From Archilochus colubris (Eukaryota > Chordata > Aves > Apodiformes > Trochilidae), in NCBI GenBank assembly GCA_023079485.1, contig CM041084.1:15590609-15654608 (forward strand): a DNA stretch of 64,000 bases, written 5' to 3'. Of the stretch, positions 22,396 to 34,545 are shown piece after piece. The number at the start of each line of letters is the position of its first letter. Position 1 is the first letter of the stretch. The translations under genes were made by a program, and so were the position numbers. The notes beneath the pieces were generated by a model that worked only from the letters and a program-made list of their open reading frames with translations, made no database searches and was not told where the DNA came from.

Positions 22396-25300
22396 TAGGA
22401 CTGAAAGGCTCAGAAAAAGTACAAGAATGGAAAGAAAGTCCATAGACAGAACCAGCCTAAAAATGTAAGAAAGAAAAGAAAGTGACAGACATTAGGAAAC
22501 TAAAAGATTGGTCACAGTTCATGGACTAAAGCATGGGCATGGAGGCAGAAGTGGGAGATACATAGGTGAGGACTATATTTGATTTCAGTGATGTGTTACA
22601 AACACATCTGCTGTGCCTCATACCCAGCTATAGATGAGCTCACTCACCTGTCTGCATGTCAGTCTCATCCTGTGGGAAAGCTTCTGGTAAAGAGCAGAAC
22701 TAGGACTTTTATTTTTTCACTATCTTTTTGCTTTTTAGCATTAGTCCCCAGCCACCCCTCAGTAACACAGGCTAAAACACAACCCACCAAGTTCCAGCAT
22801 CTCAGTTCCCAAGGACAATTACAGATCCCAGTTCAGAAATCCTACCACACCACCCCCCACAACCCCAGGTGGACTCAGTCACTGTGTTCACCCTCGGGCC
22901 TGACATAGCCCCAGTGCCCCAGGAGCCTCCCAGAGAGCCAAGCCCTCCGAAAGGCAGAGCTGTTGGAAATGCAAGGAATATGGAGAAATGTGTTTTTCCA
23001 AGTTGAGCTGTCTCAGAATCAGCACACCGCAGCTGTACTATCAATTATAAATTGCAAAAAATACCAGAGGAATGCTGAGGTTCACGGTCTGTGATTAGGC
23101 AAAGACCTTAATTTATGCTTGCTTGTATCCAGAGGATGTCTGCTACTCAGGGCTCAGCCTACCAGCTTTTACACAGCGAGTAAAAAAGAAGCAGATGCCA
23201 TCAAAGCAATGTACTGATTTTCTTCATTAAAGCCAGCAGCTGCCACAAAGAAAGTTTCCTGCAGGACCACAAGTCAAACAGCACCCTCCTTCAGGCAGGA
23301 TTGATGGGAGGGGGAGATAAATCCCTGCTTTTATGAGGGATAATAATGCCCTGCTCTGATTCAGCTTCCTTTGGAGAAACCACACTATGGTGAGTGCATG
23401 AGGTCTCACGCTCAGAGAGGGGACGGCATCAGAGGAGGAGGGACAACTTGTGGGGAAGCTGAAGGGGAAACTTTCCCTGTCTCCCACTCCTCACACCACC
23501 AGCATTTCACCATGCTGAGCATCTGCCATCTGGTACCACCGCCTTTCACAGGTACACCCCTTCCCTTCTTCATCAGTGCAAGAGCACAGGATGGAAGGAA
23601 GGATGCGTGAATAGAAAAAATGAAAAAAACTTCCCCAACTTCAGAGATGCTGCAGCTGGAGAGTTTCTGCACTCGTGGAAGCAAACTGTCCCCCTCCAAA
23701 AAACAAAGTCCAGACTAAAACAGCAACAACAAGGGCTTAGCTATTTTTAAACCAAATCGCTCAGTCTGTAAGCAAAGAAAACAGATCATCAAAACTACTG
23801 GCCTCCCCTTGGTCTGGAAATGATCACGAGTACTGTTTCATTAAAGGCAGGGGCAATGACTTCTCCTCTGTGAGGCAGTTAGATGTCTCTCTGTTTAGCA
23901 AGAAAATGGTGAGTTAAATGAATGTCTCTTGCTTCAGAAAGCATCAAAGAACAATTTTTTATAGCACATGGTAAAGAAAGGACTTCTTTGTGTGGTGTAA
24001 CATATTATTATATTCTATTAAATATACTTTCCAAATATATATCCCAATCCTGTCCCTGTGCTTCTACAGGATGCCTATTTATACTAATTTACATACCTCC
24101 AGAGTCATAAAACGCTGCTATTCTTACTTCAAAGACTTTCTTGAGCATGAGCTGGAGATTTTCATTAGGTATTTTACATCACCTAGACATCACTGCTTTT
24201 AAGTATCTTCACAACACCAAAGAAATCTCTCTCTAAACTTTGTTTGAAGCAAGCACCTGCAAGATATACACAGAATTATTTTCCTAAGAGACAAGCTTAT
24301 CATGACTTCAGCCAGAGGGAATCTGTGTTTTATCTCACCTGATGCAATACCCTATGTTAGTCTTAATTCACACTTCACTTCTGGTAACCTCTAGGGCACC
24401 TTTAATGACTACTGGAAATCTTCTCTAGCAGGCTATACATTTTAGGAATAAATCCTTTGACTGAAATCAATGGTTTCTGGCTTCTGGAAAGGTTTTAGTC
24501 CTTGTTTCCAGCTACTGCTTGGAAACACTCCCAAATGCTTCTGACTGTACAGTGGCTGTAGTAATACTATTCCACTGCCAGGCTTGCAGCCATAAAACCA
24601 TCCCAAAATCTCAGCAGTTCTCATTCTCTGCTGCCTTATTTGCCTTGCCTTTCACTTCATAGTATGGGTATCATCAGATATGTACTTCCACAGTAAGTAA
24701 AACATCACATATGATGTAAGACACCAGAGAATCAAACTCAGTAGCTGGCAAACATGATTCCTGTCCAGGTGACAGCCTTCTGAGAGTTGCCAAAATGCTC
24801 ATCTTTCACAGAGAGATGTTAACACCTTTGCAGGAAGCACCAGGCAAAGGCACCTTCCAAAGTTCCCATCAGGGGCAAGAGTCCCTCCTCCATTTGCAGC
24901 TCTGTGAGAGTCTTGACTTTCATACACCTTTGGAAGAAGAGGAGGTACTTGTAAATAATAAGAGCACCTTTGCAGCATAAACCACATAAACCCTCATGGC
25001 TCTGTGGCCCTGCCTTTATTTTGCAGGTGGAAGAACAATGATGCAAAAATAAATCAAGTTTTCCAGATCAGAAAAGATCAATGCCAGAAATGAAGTCTGT
25101 CATTCTGATTCCCTGAGCTAGGACCATGTTTTCTAGACTTTTAGACCAAAAGGCCATTGTTAAGTGAGAAAGGAGAGCCAGAGCTGTCTTACTGTCAATT
25201 TGCTCTTGTGGCCACCTCTGAGCAAGACCCAGGCAAGTTTTACATGACTGCAGGGCCATGGAATCAGCAGTGCCTGCAGCACTGGGGTACCTGCAGCACG

Positions 25301-25436
25301 TGTCCGGCCAGCAGGCAGCCCGCCTAATCAGCAGGATACCATTTGTACAACTCACTACTATGCAAAATGTTCTCTCACTGTGCTGTCCACCTTTAAAACC
25401 AGTTATTTAAATGGAAGTCTAGAATTAAAAAATAAT
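22396..25436. other. Non-coding stretch, nothing recognised
   Basis: Unique sequence with overlapping frames of up to about 109 codons, none recognisable. The segment around 23030-23230 is of higher complexity and AT-leaning, but offers no specific motif that would support a call. Confidence 0.45.
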
Positions 25437-25456
25437 AATGCATACATACATACAAC
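25437..25456. repeat. Short CATA tetranucleotide repeat
   Basis: About four CATA units (GCATACATACATACAACC). It is minor simple sequence. Confidence 0.6.
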
Positions 25457-25807
25457 CAAAAACTACCACAGAGCTTCTGGGAAAGGTATGGAGATTAAAA
25501 AAGGTGTCTTTGCACCCAGAGAATCCCCATGTAATCTTTCTCTCATGATTAATTTGTGAAGATGTGCTAGTAAATCAGGGAAGATACTAGAAATGAATAC
25601 AGGAAATAATAGGGCAAATTTTGGGAGGGTGAGAGTATTCTCTTTTTGAAGACTGCTTTTTAAAGAAATAGGAGATAGCTGTCAGGTCAGAAGTTCTGTA
25701 TGACTATGTTCTGCATCATTAAAGACCAACCCTTTTATGACCGTGAAAGAAAATTCAGACCTGTTTAATTTTGAAATTTTATACAGAAAATTGTAGCAAA
25801 TAAAGTT

Positions 25808-25858
25808 GGTTGTGTTTTTTTGAGGTTTTTTTGTTTTGTTTTGGTTTGGTTTTTTGGT
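25808..25858. repeat. T-rich simple sequence (GTTT/GGTTT type)
   Basis: T-rich sequence with single and double G (TTTTGTTTTGTTTTGGTTTGG). This is the reverse complement of the AAAC/AACC tracts seen elsewhere in the window. Confidence 0.65.
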
Positions 25859-27668
25859 AAGCCACTACCTGGTAGCAGTATGATTCTGAAAATATGAGAT
25901 CTCCTTCAGAAACTCGGTTATGGCACCTCTTTTTCAGCTCTGATACGTCTGCATTTTGAAAATCAGCTCCTACAGCCCTCTGACATGCTGAAATCCACTC
26001 ACCAAATTGCTGCTGTTACTCTGCCACCTGCTTCCTTCATCTGCAGGAACACAGCAGAGCTCCTTGTGCCTCTCTCCTAACAGGTAAGCAGAGGATTGTT
26101 CTTGGCCCGTTTGTGAGCAGCGTAAGCCCACATCTAATCTGAGACCATGTATGAGAAAGAATGGGATAGATCACATATTTGTACAGTGAAAGGATAAAGC
26201 AACAACTGTATAACTCAAATATGCAATTGGGGGGGGAAAACATGGCAGAAGTGACTGAATTACAGCTATTTTACAAAGTCCCTGTTTTCCAACCAAGTTT
26301 CAATTTGCTTTTTTCTAATTTTCTTTCCAAACTTATGTACAGTTTTACTGCAAGACTGAAACTTCAAGCAGAAGTAATTCATTTTGTTCTCTAAAATTGC
26401 CACCTAAGGAGAAAGAGATACTTCTGCTATGAACACAGAGAGTGGCATTTACCGCCTCTGAAGTGGCCCATCGCCCCTTGCATGCCAGCATACACAGTCT
26501 GAACAGACCAGAGCCCATTGGTACTTGTAGGATTTTGGAAGGTGTGACACAGGGGAAAACTGAGAAGTAGAGTTAGAACAAGCCTGTAAATGTCTGATAA
26601 CATCCATCACAAGTAAGCACATCTATCTAAAGTATAGGGTCTGGTGCACCTATAGTAAGGAGAGGTCTCACCAAAGGGTGAATTATCCCATCATAAAACT
26701 GATGGCTATGTAGAGATTCCTGTTGAATGAGCTTAGTCAAAAAGCCTGTTATGGCAGTGCCTAAGTACTATATCCTACCTGTTTTCCCAATATGAATTTA
26801 GGCATCCCATTTTTCAGACAATAATTTGGCTTTCAATGAGTCCCTTCAATGCATGTTACAAACTCAGTATTTCAGTTATCCCTCTGGAAATAATCTGAAC
26901 TTGTCATAACAAATGAACACAAGACACTATACAGCTACTTCCTCTCTTTACAATGTTTTAATTTATTCGTTAATTTTGTTTGCTGCATTTTTATTTGTAA
27001 TTTTTTTTTCATTGTTGTATAATCAAAACCTTATTCTTTTTTTTCTATGCGACGATGAAGGGATCTAAGAGTCACTGGAACAGACTTGCAGATTAAACCT
27101 GTGCTATTCCAGCACAGACAGAAATAGAAGGCTCACACTGTAATCCCGAGAGCAAGAAAATAAACTGTATGGGGAGCAAGATTTCTGAAGCTAGAACACC
27201 AAACAGAACAAAATTACACTGACAGGATTTTTTTAGAGCAGCTAGCTAGGGATGCTGGGATTTCCATGCTGTTCTGGATTTTCTCTCTTAGTTTTGGAAC
27301 TGTTTACTACAAAGTCCTCAATTTTGCTAAAGAAGTACTTATCCTGCTCTCTAGAGTCAAAACTCTGGTGGTTTTTTCTAGGACACCTCCTTTAGAGCTG
27401 CTTAGAGCAGAGGTTATTGAGCAGCTGGTGGTCTGATGGCAGTCCCAGGTACTGCTGCAGATCTGCCTTTGCAGCTCAGAAGTATGCTATATACCTTCTT
27501 GGTGATATTAATGCCAGTGCTACTAGAAACCACAAGAAATTATTGTGGTTTGCAGTTTCATTCCAAGATCAAAACTCAATCCAGATGTATGTTTCAGGTC
27601 TGCACATTTTTTCAGGAAACCTGGACAAAATTCTTCATAAATTGAGTTACTTCATGGTTCGTGACTAA
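25859..27668. other. Non-coding stretch, nothing recognised
   Basis: AT-leaning unique sequence, including a short G-run at about 26228-26234 and T-runs near 27000-27045. No gene or repeat family was recognised. Confidence 0.5.
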
Positions 27669-27728
27669 GAAACAAAACAAGAAAACCAAACAAAAAGCCC
27701 TAAAACCAATCAAGCCCCAAAAAACAGA
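27669..27728. repeat. A-rich simple sequence (AAAC/AACC type)
   Basis: A-rich sequence with CC and CCC islands (AACAAAACAAGAAAACCAAA and following). It has the same style as the other AAAC tracts. Confidence 0.6.
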
Positions 27729-27763
27729 ATTTACAAAAGAAGGAAAAATCTAGTGGTTTTAAT

Positions 27764-27819
27764 CAAATTTCTGTACACAATTTCTGCATGTGATTCTGCA
27801 ATTTCTGTATGTGATACAC
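27764..27819. repeat. Small tandem duplication, 21-bp units
   Basis: Two adjacent 21-bp copies, at 27778-27798 and 27799-27819, share CAATTTCTG.ATGTGAT with scattered differences. A partial third copy (CAAATTTCTGTACA) precedes them. This looks like an old local duplication. No transcription-factor site was recognised in the unit. Confidence 0.75.
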
Positions 27820-29442
27820 AACGTCACATATTATACACTTTAAAGAGCTAGAAACAAGAAAAGGGGTGCTCATAGGGAGAAATACTGCACACAGTATGAG
27901 GCACACAAGAACTTCACCAGGACTCAAATGGATGCTGCAAACTTCAGAGCTTTAAAGCTCCTGTCTGCTGCCAACGAGAGCAAAATCTACTCACACAAAA
28001 GGCTTCCCAAGGCCACGCCAGCAAATACTTGCATCCTGCAGCCATTCCCCCCTACATTCTCCACCCTGTGCCTGACCTGGTGGAAAGCACCCAGAGAAAG
28101 GGAAAAACACTGTGCATGGGCTGAGCTCCCAGGGGCAGTGGACAGACATCTGTGATCTTCCTAGGAGGAGAACTTTTCCCATGCAAAAGCTCTTCTAGCA
28201 CTTCAATCCCAGCTCTCTTTTCCTTTGATAAAAACATGTTTTCACCTCTCCCTCTGCCCTACACTTTCCTCCTCAGGCACAAGCCACGTCTGCAGGCAGG
28301 TGGGCTATTCAATTACCATACTGAGTGAAACATAAACAGCTTGTTCCTAGTTTGTACTCGGCACAAACATCTGCTGCCTCTACTTAAAATCTGGTGTTTC
28401 AGAAGACATCTGGACATAGGAACACCTTATCTGCCTTGGAAGTTTGTTCTACAATATGTCATCCTCACAGATGAGAATTTGTGTCTCTCTTTTTCCTTTC
28501 AATGCCCTTTGGAAGAGCCCTTGAATATCCTATAAAAGTAATTTGACAAAATTATCATGCCATCTCTGTCTTCTGAACCAGTCAGAAAAAGCAGGGAAAA
28601 GTGTCTCATTACAAGACATTGCCTCAATCTGTAAAATACATGTCTGGCTCTTTTCTGCATCCTGTGAAGTCACCGGGCCTGGAAAGGGCTTTGCAGCAGA
28701 GGTATGATCAGTTCTATACTTAGAATTGCAACCCCTTGCTTTTCACTGCTCTTCCTTATACTAGTGACATGTTGGGCTTCCTTGAGCTGCAGCCCTGCTC
28801 TACTGAGTTGTTTTCAACAGCAGATGTCCTAAATAGATTCTGCTTTAGGAAATGGCCTCTCTTTTTGTTGTATGGGTTTGCTGCTAACTGGAAAATTCAA
28901 ATTTTATCATAATGAAACAAAAGAGCAGCACTGGAAGACTTTCTTTTGTTGAATATAGCATCAGGTTTTCCGTGGTATGAAATTCAGATTAATAGCTTTC
29001 CAGCCCACTCAAATATCTTTTAAATATCATTAAATTAACTTACTATGGCACTTCTGAAATTACCATGGTGTTTCAAGATTTATAACAAATAGGAATCAGC
29101 ATATGAAAGGTTCTGTCTGCCAGCTATTCTAAATAATTATTTCTAACACCTGTTGTCCAACAGCCTACTTAGTCTTTTAACAGATTGCAATTATTTATCA
29201 CCCTCGAGTGGTAGCAGCCCATTATCTCTCTCTTTCCTAAGAGGAAAAGAGTGGGCTGTATTTAATGTTTTATTCTATATCATACCTTTCTCTCTTTCCA
29301 GTAATGGTCCTACATTATTGCTTCTATTCCTCGTGCTCCCAGTACAGGTAAAAGGTTTTCATTTTCTTTTGCTGCACTCTTACATTGATGCCAGCTTGCC
29401 ACACCAGTGATGTTCTCATCTTCCTTCTTTAGTGCTTTCTAG
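27820..29442. other. Non-coding stretch, nothing recognised
   Basis: Unique sequence. No gene, RNA or repeat family was recognised. Confidence 0.5.
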
Positions 29443-29472
29443 TTCAGAACCTACAATTTCAGAACCTACATT
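29443..29472. repeat. Tandem duplication, 15-bp unit
   Basis: TTCAGAACCTACAAT is followed directly by TTCAGAACCTACATT. One mismatch separates the copies, so the duplication is fairly recent. Confidence 0.85.
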
Positions 29473-30027
29473 GGCACTTTTGGTGAGAAACCTTCTCTTT
29501 TTCTTATTTATAACTTGTACTCAGTTCATCATTGGACAAGAATGAGCTTTCAGCCGAAGTTGTCTTCTTTCCTGCCTGACTTGCCTAGTTATGTTTATTT
29601 TGGTTATCTAAGCAGATGTTTTTAAAGAATTCCTAGGATCCACTCACATTTTTTTCTGTCCACACTCCTCCTGACAGGATTTTAACTCAGGATACTTGTC
29701 AGCTGACAATACCATCCTTATCAAAGCACAGGATAACCCCAAGGTGGATTCACCTGGTTGCCTGTCAGCCTCAGTTGCCAGCACTTACATCTCAGGAAGG
29801 TGGAAAGCTTCCTGGGAGTACAAACATTTCTTGTGCCCTCCTTTCTTCAGCACTGTTCGACACACTCTGTTACATGAAGTTTGTCTTTTGGACATGCTGG
29901 ATGCTACTACAGTGGAGGGAAAGTTGTTTCAAATTGCCTTCCATGTTGGGTGTAATTCCTAAAGGTGATAATGTTAAGCCAGAGGAATTCGTCCCATGCC
30001 CTAAGTCTCCCTGTTGTGGGACAGGGG
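29473..30027. other. Non-coding stretch, nothing recognised
   Basis: Unique sequence up to the CR1 tail. No gene was recognised. Confidence 0.5.
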
Positions 30028-30140
30028 ATCATAGAATCATCAACTGGTTTGGGTTGGAAGGGACCTGGAAGATCATCTAGTTCCAACTCTCCTGCACGGC
30101 CAGGGACACCTGACACTAGACCAAGTTTCTCAAAGACCTC
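30028..30140 (-). mobile_element. CR1 LINE, 3'-terminal fragment
   Basis: On the plus strand the segment begins ATCATAGAATCAT. It continues GGTTTGGGTTGGAAGGGACC, then GATCATCTAGTTCCAACTC, and later CAGGGACACCTGACACTAGA. This is the reverse complement of the avian CR1 3' end, so the element points left and its 3' terminus is at about 30028. It is 5'-truncated near 30140 and carries no ORF. The flank may contain a little more degraded CR1. Confidence 0.92.
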
Positions 30141-31119
30141 AGGAGAAGGAGATATCTTGAACTTTACAGATGACCTTCTGCAGATAAAAGCAGAAGGACA
30201 AAACTTTACAGCCTCATGGGGGGCTGTGAGATTTAGTAATTTAGGAACTGCATTTAGGAATAAATTATTTTCTGCCTCAGAAGGTGGCTTACTTTTATTT
30301 TCCACTTGTAAATTTTCTTCTTCCTGCAGAGATCAGAAGCAAAAATTGTTTTCTTTGAAATTCAATTTTCCTTTAAGTCACTGTTGGAATATCCTCAGTC
30401 CACCCCAGAAGCACAGCATGTTTCACTTAAATACTCATTAACAATAGGAATTAGTGCAATTCTGTGCAAACTCCTACCAAGTGGTTGCGATTCCCCTGAT
30501 GGCAAACTGTGGAGAGGAAAAAAGCTAAATGGGAATGATCTCCATGCAGGCAAAAGGTAGTGAATTAGGAGCTGAACCTGCATGTCTATAGGCAAGACAA
30601 AGAGCAGGGAATTCAGTTTCTATCAGGGATAGACCAAGTGTCTGCTACCACGATATTTGGGATTATCCTGTGGAGATATTCCAACACGGTTTTGTGCAGT
30701 TATCTCAGCTCTGAACTCCTCAGCTGAAGCAAACACAGAAGCTCATTAGCACAGTGCTATAAACCAGCAGCTCTGGATAGGTCAAATGACTGGCTAGGAA
30801 TTATTCTGTCTAGGATTTTAATGCGATCTCAGAGCACACACTCAAACTGTGCAAAATTTACTTTGTGGTACAGTAAAGTCTAAACACTTCAAACATTTTT
30901 AAAGTTTCCTGAGACTTGTCAGAGCCCTGTCCCATTTTATGGAGTAGCATGTGTAACTTTATGAGTCTACCAGATGAATTCTAAAGTAAATAATATTTGA
31001 ACAAGATGAAGAACATAAAGTTGCAAAATAAAAAGCTTTTTTAAAAGCACCTTGTTACTCTGTTCAAATACCCCAGCATTAGAGTGCTTGGAAACCTCTT
31101 AGAGCTAAGTGTGCATTTT
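30141..31119. other. Non-coding stretch, nothing recognised
   Basis: Unique sequence. A 158-codon plus frame that runs through the CR1 tail into this stretch is not a gene. Confidence 0.5.
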
Positions 31120-31400
31120 TAAATAACATAAGTTGTTCGGGCTGCAGTTACCAAATTCCAGCTTGACACTGAGCACTTAAAGAGTTTAGAGAATCCAGAC
31201 TCTCTTATCAGCTTGCAGACAAGGGCACTAAATGTCATGCAGGCTTCCTTTTGGCTTGTAGCCACAAGCTGCACACAGTATTTAAAGTAGTCTCTGGTTC
31301 TTAAAGTATTAGCAAAACCTGAAAACAAAGTGCCTGCCATTAGTGAAATTGGTGCTGTCTTTTGACATCCTATAGTGTGCATTTCTGGTGTGGAATGCAT
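31120..31400. promoter_or_regulatory. High-complexity block, weak candidate regulatory element
   Basis: Non-repetitive sequence with balanced complexity and no simple runs between AT-rich neighbours. It contains a CTTATCAGC GATA-type core. The call is weak and rests on appearance only. Confidence 0.15.
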
Positions 31401-33150
31401 CAAAACTTCCCTAAAATCAGAGGGCAGCAGTGCCTGTAACTTTTCCACAAGATACAAAGAATATTTTCAGTAAGGGTTCTGGAAATGTGTGTCCCATTTT
31501 CCGTCCATACGTTTGGTATGTTCATTAAATAACACACTTTGCTCTGATTTTACATCTCACACTTTACCAAGAAATAAGATATGAACCATGTGCATTACAG
31601 TAATGATTAGGCACTTCTTTTGTACATAGTAAAATATTTTAATTATGGGTTTAAATTCACCATAACTTAGTGTTTAAACACAATGAAACAGTATGGAAAG
31701 ATGATAAAATCATTAAATTTGTTCAACATATTTTTTTATTTTTAAGAACTAATTTTTTTTTACACCATCAAATGCATAATATTCTAGAAAGGGAAATATT
31801 ACTCTGAAAAACCAGCTGGCAGACATCAATAAATATCTATAAAAAGACTGGCACAAAAAGTTACAGATAATAGCCTCTGTTAAAAGAAATGAGGCCAGTT
31901 TAATCTTAATTGTAGTATTAACATGAAGCAGTGGAGAAAAAAGTCAGACATATTCATTAAATTATAAATTACAAGAGGGGGGAAAAAGCGTATTATTCTT
32001 AGTACATCTCTAACTACGAACACTCCTCACAAATGATGGCAGCTCCAAAAGTTTTGTAAACATAATATTTCAGTAATACTCTCTTGGAAAAGAACCTCTG
32101 TCATACTTCTGCCCTCTTTTCAGCATGGTTTTATCTAATCCATTATTTTTGCTCTGCATTTACCTCAGAGTAAAATCTCTTCCACCCAAGCCACTTCACA
32201 GCATCAAGACCTTCTCTAGCTGTAGGGTATCTACTGCTTCATAATAATTTATGTAACTTCTCATTTGAGTCACATTTATCTCCATTCTTCACCTGTGTTC
32301 TCTTTTCACCAATATGTGACTTTTGCCTCTATGAAGATATTCCTCCACTTGGAACCAGACGGAGCAATGATGAGGAAAAATATGTGGACTTTCACAGGAA
32401 AGTAAAAAAAGGGAATGTAATTTGGGTATTGGTGGGAAGCTAGGGGAAGACTTCCAGAGATCCTTTGGGACAACTTCCCACACCTCTCTGTGTTGGGGCT
32501 GGTCCCCCCAAAAAAGGTGACATTTCCAGATAAGCATCCTATTCATGGCTGCAATATGCATCTCAGGCAACCAACACTTTTTGTGATGTGGAGGGTCATC
32601 CTTGAGGACCTGGAGAATATCTCCCCAGTCCCTTCTCAGGCTGGACTTTGGATCCTGGATGCTGAACTGAGAATACCTGCTACATTATTACTATATTATT
32701 CAGCATCCTGATTTTTTTTCACAGTGTCATCCTGATTGCATCCTAGTGTTGAGAGGCTGCCTGCAGGACCCAAGTGGCAGCAGCAGGGGCACTACCTCTC
32801 TCTGTGGGTTCCTGCTCCAACAATCAGTGGCATCAGTGGCATCCCTAAGCTCCAGTTCAACTGCTTCCGAGCATCCAGCCAGGCTTTAGCCTCATTTTTC
32901 TGGGTCTCAAGGCATCCCAGCTCCTCCAGATTTGAGGAATGTTGCCTTGCCAATCTGGAAGGCTCAGAGCAAGCTGCCCAAGCTGTAGCCCCGTGCTGCC
33001 CCCCAGCCCAGCTGTGAACTTGGTGCTGTGCATGGGCTTAGAAGACTCCAGCTCCAGTGGCCCTGTGCTGCCTTCCTGTTGCAGCAGTCCCTAGAGGTGT
33101 CACACCTCTCAGCCAAACATTACACCCAATCCAAGCTAGCTACTGAGAGT
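31401..33150. other. Non-coding stretch; AT-rich 31.6-32.0 kb
   Basis: About 31600-32000 is strongly AT-rich. The rest is mixed unique sequence. A 9-bp direct repeat (CAGTGGCAT twice) lies near 32825. No gene or repeat family was recognised. Confidence 0.5.
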
Positions 33151-33200
33151 AAAATAAAATAACATAAATAATATAAATATTATAAATAATATGAAATACA
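33151..33200. repeat. AT-only simple sequence
   Basis: Nearly pure A and T with AAATAAT and ATAAAT units. It is low-complexity DNA. Confidence 0.65.
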
Positions 33201-33667
33201 ATGAATTTCATTGGGGATTTCAGTTCCAGTGGTAACTCATTGCATCCTAAACCATGGTACTTCCAAGATCTCCAGGCACTAAAAGCCAGATGCAGCAGTA
33301 CAGACTGAGCATTGTGTTTTAGCTCAACCAGAGGACGAGCATCTAGCCACCAGCTCTGGCTTATGCAAGAAAGTGAGTAATTGTCTGCATTTACAAAACA
33401 GGCAAATTTGTAGGAAAATTGAATGTTCTGAAACTTATGTTGTTGAAAATCTGTATTTCCTTTCCACATATGGGTTTCTTACTTTCTTTTATGCATTTTG
33501 ACGTTATGTACACAAAAGGGCTTTAATTAAATCACTTCTCTCAGTATTAAATTATTCTGACATTGTTTATTCCATTACTACTTCTACAAATTTGAGGAGG
33601 GCTGAAAACTGGTTTTAATTCTGTCTGTCAGTTCCTGATTCATTGCCATTGCAATGTACATCATTTG
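33201..33667. other. Non-coding stretch, possible upstream part of the ancient CR1
   Basis: The sequence just before 33668 may belong to the same decayed CR1, but I cannot match it by eye. Confidence 0.35.
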
Positions 33668-34545
33668 AAGTGGGAAATATTAGCAAAAGCTGGGAATTGC
33701 TCAAGGACATACTACTGAATGTACCCAGACTGTCAACCTGGAGAGAGAGAGGAAAAACAGTTATTCTGGACACAAAAACATCCTGGTTAGATGGAGATCT
33801 GAACATAACAACAGAAGGGAAACGTTTGCATTTGAATATAAAAGGAAAGTCGATAGAAACACCTAAGGTAAAAACTGAAATTTGACCCAATTGATAAAAC
33901 AGAAGGTAAAGAAATTATTGAAAATTCAGTCAGTGGCGTTAATGTATAAAATGTGTGAGGAAGAAAAGGAGCTGAAATAAAGGATCTGTGGATTTTTAAT
34001 GGATGCTTTTGACTTCAGAACAAAGAAGACGAACTCATTGAACCCATAGGACATACACGCACTGGAAAACTAAACATCTTTCGTAAAGGAAGATTCAGGT
34101 CATAATCTCCGAAAATTAAATTTTCTTAAATGAAAAGGACCAAATAACTTACCCCCAGAGGGTCCTAAATTCTGGGGAATTACTGAAATTAATACTCTAG
34201 GAGTAAACACATTGGCATTTCCCCTGGCTTTGATACATTCTTACTTTTCCAAGACTGGAAAAAGGAGGAGAGGATCTACCCAAGAACTGCTACATTGCTT
34301 CTCTACCCAAGCAAAATAATAGAACCTGTTCCCTATTAAGAAAAAAAAAAAAAAAAAGGGATTATGAGGGTAATACAGAACCCATACAGGCGTGTACAGT
34401 TTCATGGAGCACAGATCTTGTCAAACAAACCATTTCTGTTTTGGAGAAGATGACATTTCTTGTTGATAAAGGCAACCATGTTGACTGATGCAGTTTATTT
34501 TAACTTCTCCAAAGTGTTTGGTCTGGTACTATACTAAATTTAAAC
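33668..34545 (+). pseudogene. Ancient CR1 LINE ORF2 remnant (endonuclease/RT linker to RT motif A)
   Basis: A decayed CR1 reverse-transcriptase ORF in the sense direction. Near 33690-33800 an 80-codon frame contains SWELLKDILL and then TSWLDGDL, matching the CR1 linker between endonuclease and RT. Near 34245-34330 the DNA follows the part that encodes DWKK...RTYPRNY-type residues (CAAGACTGG, GAGAGGATCTACCCAAGAAC). Near 34400-34440 it reads CAGATCTTGTCAAACAAACC, and at 34487-34528 RT motif A survives as YFNFSKVFG within a longer frame. The usual first Asp of motif A is Asn and the last Asp is Gly, so catalysis is lost. Frame changes and a 17-base A run (34341-34357) break it. The sequence resembles CR1 lineages of turtles and crocodiles more than young avian CR1. 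Confidence 0.82.
34341..34357. repeat. Poly(A)17 inside the ancient CR1
   Basis: A pure run of 17 A residues interrupts the CR1 remnant. It is probably a replication-slippage expansion of an A-rich stretch in the element. Confidence 0.9.

Noticed and set aside
29965..30441. 158-codon plus frame
   Set aside because: It crosses the antisense CR1 3' UTR at 30028-30140, which is non-coding.
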